Positions 14,286-16,649 of a stretch of 16,649 nucleotides of DNA are shown here, one piece after another; the stretch's first letter is position 1; every line of letters begins with the position of its first letter. The DNA lies in the NCBI GenBank assembly GCA_023129675.1, contig JAGMBM010000117.1, positions 1 to 16,649 of the forward strand, given 5' to 3'. The stretch is from Hadesarchaea archaeon (GTDB taxonomy: Archaea > Hadarchaeota > Hadarchaeia > Hadarchaeales > Hadarchaeaceae). The position numbers and the translations under genes are program-made. Below the pieces are notes generated by a model that was not told where the DNA came from, searched no databases, and saw only the letters and a program-made list of their open reading frames with translations.

Positions 14286-15386
14286 GTGTTTAATAGGAAC
14301 ATCGTCGCGCTCGTCGTCGTTGTGGTCGTGGCATCAGCAGCTGCTAGCTATCTGGTGTTTACTCCCTCTTCCGGAGAGGGGATCGAGGTTGTGGAAGTAA
14401 CTGAAACGGCGCCCTCATTTCATGGTTGGATGACGAATAACCCAGATATAAAAGATACGGGTGAAGTCTGGTTAGAACTGATCAATAACGCTCAAAATAC
14501 AATTGACATCGAAGCTTATTATCTCAACTCTGTAAGTCCTCCGATGACTCTTGACAACATATATGACGCTCTGATTAACGCCGCCGAAAATCGGGAGGTG
14601 AAGGTAAGAATCCTGACAGACGGCGGTCAGATCGATAGGGAAATGGTTGGTGAGCTGAGGCAATACAAAAATATAAATGTGTTGCCTTGGCACGGCGGGG
14701 GAGTTCTACATTCGAAATACATGATAGTCGATGAAGTCGTTTCCGTCGGGAGCACTAACTTGTCTCCTCCTGCCATGGACACCCGTGGGAACGGTAATCG
14801 TGAGATAAACTTGACGCTTCGTGGTGAAGAGATTGCCGAAACCTACACCCATATCTTCGAAACGGGTTGGACGCGAGCTGGCGGCGAGTCAACGGGGGCT
14901 GAGTATAGCTGGGAGGAAAATTGGTTGATCCCGGTTGCCGATGGTACTGGAAGCCCGCAGGTGATCAGCTCAATAGAGGCTTTCAAGAAACTCTTCGATT
15001 GGGCGGAGAGCGAGGTTTACGTTTACGAGTATATCTATGCCGGAGCCCCCCACGAACTTAAGAATGCGATTTTTGGTGCCCTTGAACGCGGCGTGAAGGT
15101 AGAAGTTCTAGTTGATAAACATTCAGAGGCATATTGGCCAGGGGCCCTAAGGGAACTCGCGAGAAACGGAGCGGGCGTCAGTGTAATCGACCACCCGCGC
15201 GCTGCACACCCCAAACTCATCATATCTGACGACGACTGGGCCTATATCGGGAGTTCCAACATACACCCCACATGGATGCTCGAGGGAAGGGAGGTTGGTG
15301 TGCTGGTGAACTCCAAGGAGATGGTCGCTGTCCTACTGGAAATATTTGTAACGGACTGGATGTATTCCAGATACCTCCAGCCGTAG
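14286..15386 (+). CDS. Membrane-anchored phospholipase D-family protein with two HKD motifs
   Basis: 366 aa from the GTG at 14286, which has GGGGGAG 4 nt upstream; an in-frame TTG at 14256 would add 10 residues. The membrane anchor is IVALVVVVVVASAAASYLVF. Two PLD halves follow. The first has HSKYMIVDEVVSVGSTN (His142, Lys144, Asp149) and the second HPKLIISDDDWAYIGSSN (His308, Lys310, Asp315), so both catalytic HxKxxxxD motifs are intact. The family includes phospholipases, Nuc-type endonucleases and cardiolipin synthases. Its small size, single anchor and nuclease/phosphatase neighbours favour an extracellular Nuc-like phosphodiesterase, but lipid hydrolysis is not excluded. It is the last gene of the plus-strand cluster, 63 nt after the SNase gene, and converges with the DHH gene. 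The stop is TAG. Confidence 0.88.
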   Translation: MFNRNIVALVVVVVVASAAASYLVFTPSSGEGIEVVEVTETAPSFHGWMTNNPDIKDTGEVWLELINNAQNTIDIEAYYLNSVSPPMTLDNIYDALINAAENREVKVRILTDGGQIDREMVGELRQYKNINVLPWHGGGVLHSKYMIVDEVVSVGSTNLSPPAMDTRGNGNREINLTLRGEEIAETYTHIFETGWTRAGGESTGAEYSWEENWLIPVADGTGSPQVISSIEAFKKLFDWAESEVYVYEYIYAGAPHELKNAIFGALERGVKVEVLVDKHSEAYWPGALRELARNGAGVSVIDHPRAAHPKLIISDDDWAYIGSSNIHPTWMLEGREVGVLVNSKEMVAVLLEIFVTDWMYSRYLQP

Positions 15387-15401
15387 GTCAAACAATCTTA
15401 G

Positions 15402-15407
15402 AAAAAA
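15402..15407 (-). terminator. T6 tract downstream of the DHH gene
   Basis: On the minus strand, six T follow GGG about 20 nt after the DHH stop (15427-15429), in the 40-nt convergent gap with the PLD gene. An oligo-T tract of this type is a usual archaeal terminator. It serves the minus-strand gene; I see no matching tract for the plus-strand gene before the DHH coding region. Confidence 0.4.
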
Positions 15408-15426
15408 CCCTTGGAGATTCCACATG

Positions 15427-16374
15427 CTAAATAAAAACTACTTTTCTCAGGTCGATGATGAGGGGCTTCAACCCGGCCTTCTCGAGTTCGCGTTTGACCT
15501 CTTCAGATTTCTCCGGCCCGATCGACGACCCGGCACTTTTCCGGTGACCTCCGCCGCCAAACCGCGCCATGATCTCTGACGCGTCTATTTTATCGAAATC
15601 CGCTCGGACGTTTAACCAACACCCACCTCCGTAGAAGACCGCGCACGCTTTGGCGGCCCTCTCTCGGTAGAGGGAGAAGACGATGTGGCCGGACACGGTT
15701 GAGCTATTCATCTCACCGGGCGGCATGATGATTATCGCGGCATCGGATTTTTGCTCCTTCACCTTTTTCGATATCATTTGGACGGCTTCTCCGGCCTTCC
15801 TCCTCAAGTTTCTTGTGTATGAAAGCTCATCCTCGAATTTTCTCCTCACGGAAGCCACCCCCTCGAGGGCCAAAGTCCTCGCGAGTTCCCGAAATCGCTC
15901 GATTGTCGAGATTGCCTTCACCGCGTCGTTCACGTCCCAGGCTGGGTCGTAACCCTCCACCATTCCCGTGGGTGGTTCGGTGAGGTAGCTCACGGAATCT
16001 GCTCTATCGGCGATCTGGACCAGCTTGTCCCCCTCCATCCCGAGGTGACCGGCCAGCAGGCTTGCCGCGCTCTTCGCTTCCGGATCGTAGATTTTCTCCT
16101 TGGATTCACCCTCTTGGACCGGGTTGCTGTGGTGGTCTATCCAGACGCGCGTCTTAATCAGCTTTGGGAGAGGCAAGTCCACGACTATGTCGTACTCCCC
16201 GCTTAACTCTGCCCTGTAGTTTCCGATCTCGACGGTTGCATTCGGAAATCGTTTGAGAATTAGCGCAGCGCAGACCACGCCATCGACGTCCTCGCCGTGC
16301 GTCAAAACTTTTATTTCCCTTTGGCTCATTCCATCCCAATCTTTTTTGCCCGACTGAGATTTAATGTTTCCCAT
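15427..16374 (-). CDS. DHH/DHHA1 family phosphoesterase
   Basis: Cytoplasmic metal-dependent phosphoesterase of the DHH superfamily (nanoRNase/NrnA-, RecJ- or archaeal DHH-type), 315 aa from the ATG at 16374. Motif I is LTHGEDVDGVV (Asp29, Asp31), motif II VVDLPLP, motif III IDHHSNP (DHH at 80-82) and motif IV IADRADS (about 121-127). The C-terminal DHHA1 glycine motif is RFGGGGHRKSAGSS (about 273). Such enzymes cleave short oligonucleotides or cyclic dinucleotides, or trim nucleic acids. The frame is open to 16473, but a TATA-like box at 16400-16409 lies 30 nt before 16374, which predicts a nearly leaderless mRNA starting there. An ATG at 16329 (MSQREIK), just before the first conserved strand, is the other choice. 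It lies downstream of the sufS-like gene. Its product could process short oligonucleotides imported by the neighbouring system, but it may be unrelated housekeeping. Confidence 0.88.
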   Translation of the reverse strand: MGNIKSQSGKKDWDGMSQREIKVLTHGEDVDGVVCAALILKRFPNATVEIGNYRAELSGEYDIVVDLPLPKLIKTRVWIDHHSNPVQEGESKEKIYDPEAKSAASLLAGHLGMEGDKLVQIADRADSVSYLTEPPTGMVEGYDPAWDVNDAVKAISTIERFRELARTLALEGVASVRRKFEDELSYTRNLRRKAGEAVQMISKKVKEQKSDAAIIIMPPGEMNSSTVSGHIVFSLYRERAAKACAVFYGGGCWLNVRADFDKIDASEIMARFGGGGHRKSAGSSIGPEKSEEVKRELEKAGLKPLIIDLRKVVFI

Positions 16375-16399
16375 TTGTTCGGTTTGTTTGGTAAGGAAG

Positions 16400-16409
16400 T
16401 TAAATATTT
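16400..16409 (-). promoter_or_regulatory. TATA-like box for the DHH gene
   Basis: The minus strand reads AAATATTTAA after a run of A, centred 30 nt upstream of the ATG at 16374. Predicted initiation about 25 nt downstream falls within a few bases of that ATG, and no SD is visible there, which is the usual layout of a leaderless archaeal mRNA. It indicates that the DHH gene is not simply co-transcribed with the upstream sufS-like gene. Confidence 0.5.
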
Positions 16410-16482
16410 TTTTGAAGTTGCGCGAACAGTACAATCCCAAGCAAATCGGCGCCCCACGCTTGTAAGGTTTCACAAAATTGGG

Positions 16483-16649
16483 CTACGCACCGAGTTCGCG
16501 CGCTATCTGCTCGAGCGTCGTCGTGAACTTCTCGATCTCCTGCTCAAGGTTGTAGTAGTGCACCGATGCTCGCACAGTGCCCTCCACGCCTAGATGACGC
16601 ATGGTTGGTTGAGCGCAGTGGTGCCCCGAGCGAACTGCTATGCGAGCGA
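16483..16649 (-). CDS. sufS: SufS-type cysteine desulfurase, C-terminal end (partial)
   Basis: The last 55 codons of a class V aminotransferase-fold PLP enzyme; the rest lies beyond the window. The segment RIAVRSGHHCAQPTMRHLGV matches the SufS/CsdA active-site loop (RxGHHCAxPxMxxLGV), with Cys as the residue that takes up the sulfur of cysteine as a persulfide. EGTVRASVHYYNLEQEIEKF is the conserved closing segment of the family. The role is to supply sulfur for Fe-S clusters with the Suf scaffold proteins, which may lie upstream. The stop is TAG at 16483-16485. The same frame continues open into the DHH gene, which looks like chance because a promoter lies between them. Confidence 0.92.
   Translation of the reverse strand, partial: ARIAVRSGHHCAQPTMRHLGVEGTVRASVHYYNLEQEIEKFTTTLEQIARELGA

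Noticed and set aside
16374..16485. The sufS-like gene and the DHH gene are in the same frame, separated only by TAG at 16483-16485, suggesting a read-through fusion
   Set aside because: The linker has no conserved look, a TATA-like box with leaderless spacing lies between the genes, and sharing a frame has a one-in-three chance.
1..16649. Defence island, prophage or mobile element
   Set aside because: No integrase, transposase, tRNA-associated ends, phage structural genes, restriction or toxin genes; the nucleases carry export or anchor signals, which does not fit intracellular defence.

Overview
This window reads as an archaeal genome fragment. The evidence is: AT-rich TATA-like boxes about 25-35 nt upstream of starts; a probably leaderless mRNA for the DHH gene; frequent TTG or other non-ATG starts behind GGAGG-type ribosome binding sites; and an archaeal-looking DHH phosphoesterase next to sufS. 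I cannot name the phylum from sequence alone. There is no rRNA, tRNA, CRISPR array, transposase or integrase in view.

Layout. (1) 1-9242, minus strand, is one long operon. It is transcribed from a TATA box near 9281: a large membrane-anchored surface protein with a two-fold internal repeat (6648-9242), a family 5 solute-binding protein (5015-6655), two Dpp/Opp-type permeases (3889-4926, 3006-3887), two ATPases (2001-2999, 937-2004), and finally an exported metallophosphatase cut by the window edge (1-926). Most junctions overlap or are a few bases apart. The exception is an 88-nt gap before the first permease that holds a tandem 23-nt repeat and a possible internal promoter. (2) 9243-9434 is a divergent promoter region. 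(3) 9435-15386, plus strand, is a run of exported or membrane-anchored enzymes that act on phosphate esters and nucleic acids: a metallophosphoesterase interrupted by an in-frame TAG (9435-10283), a two-FN3-like-domain SNase-type nuclease (10398-11540), a 50-codon orphan N-terminus (11736-11888), a second FN3-type metallophosphatase paralogous to the one at 1-926 (11909-13363), a one-FN3-like-domain SNase (13365-14222) and a two-HKD phospholipase D-type protein (14286-15386). (4) 15427-16649, minus strand, has housekeeping genes: a DHH/DHHA1 phosphoesterase and the 3' end of a SufS-type cysteine desulfurase.

How the genes may work together (inference). Two SNase-type nucleases, one PLD-type enzyme and three metallophosphatases all carry export or anchor signals. 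They are divergent from, and share a phosphatase family with, a complete Dpp-type importer plus a surface receptor-like protein. This fits a surface system that breaks down extracellular nucleic acids (or another phosphodiester polymer), removes the phosphates and imports the products. The transporter would then be misdescribed as a peptide importer. The most checkable anomaly is the TAG codon at 9564-9566. It separates the membrane anchor from the catalytic domain of the first metallophosphoesterase, with the catalytic motif I just after the TAG and in the same frame. It is either a nonsense mutation, a sequencing error, or a read-through or pyrrolysine codon.
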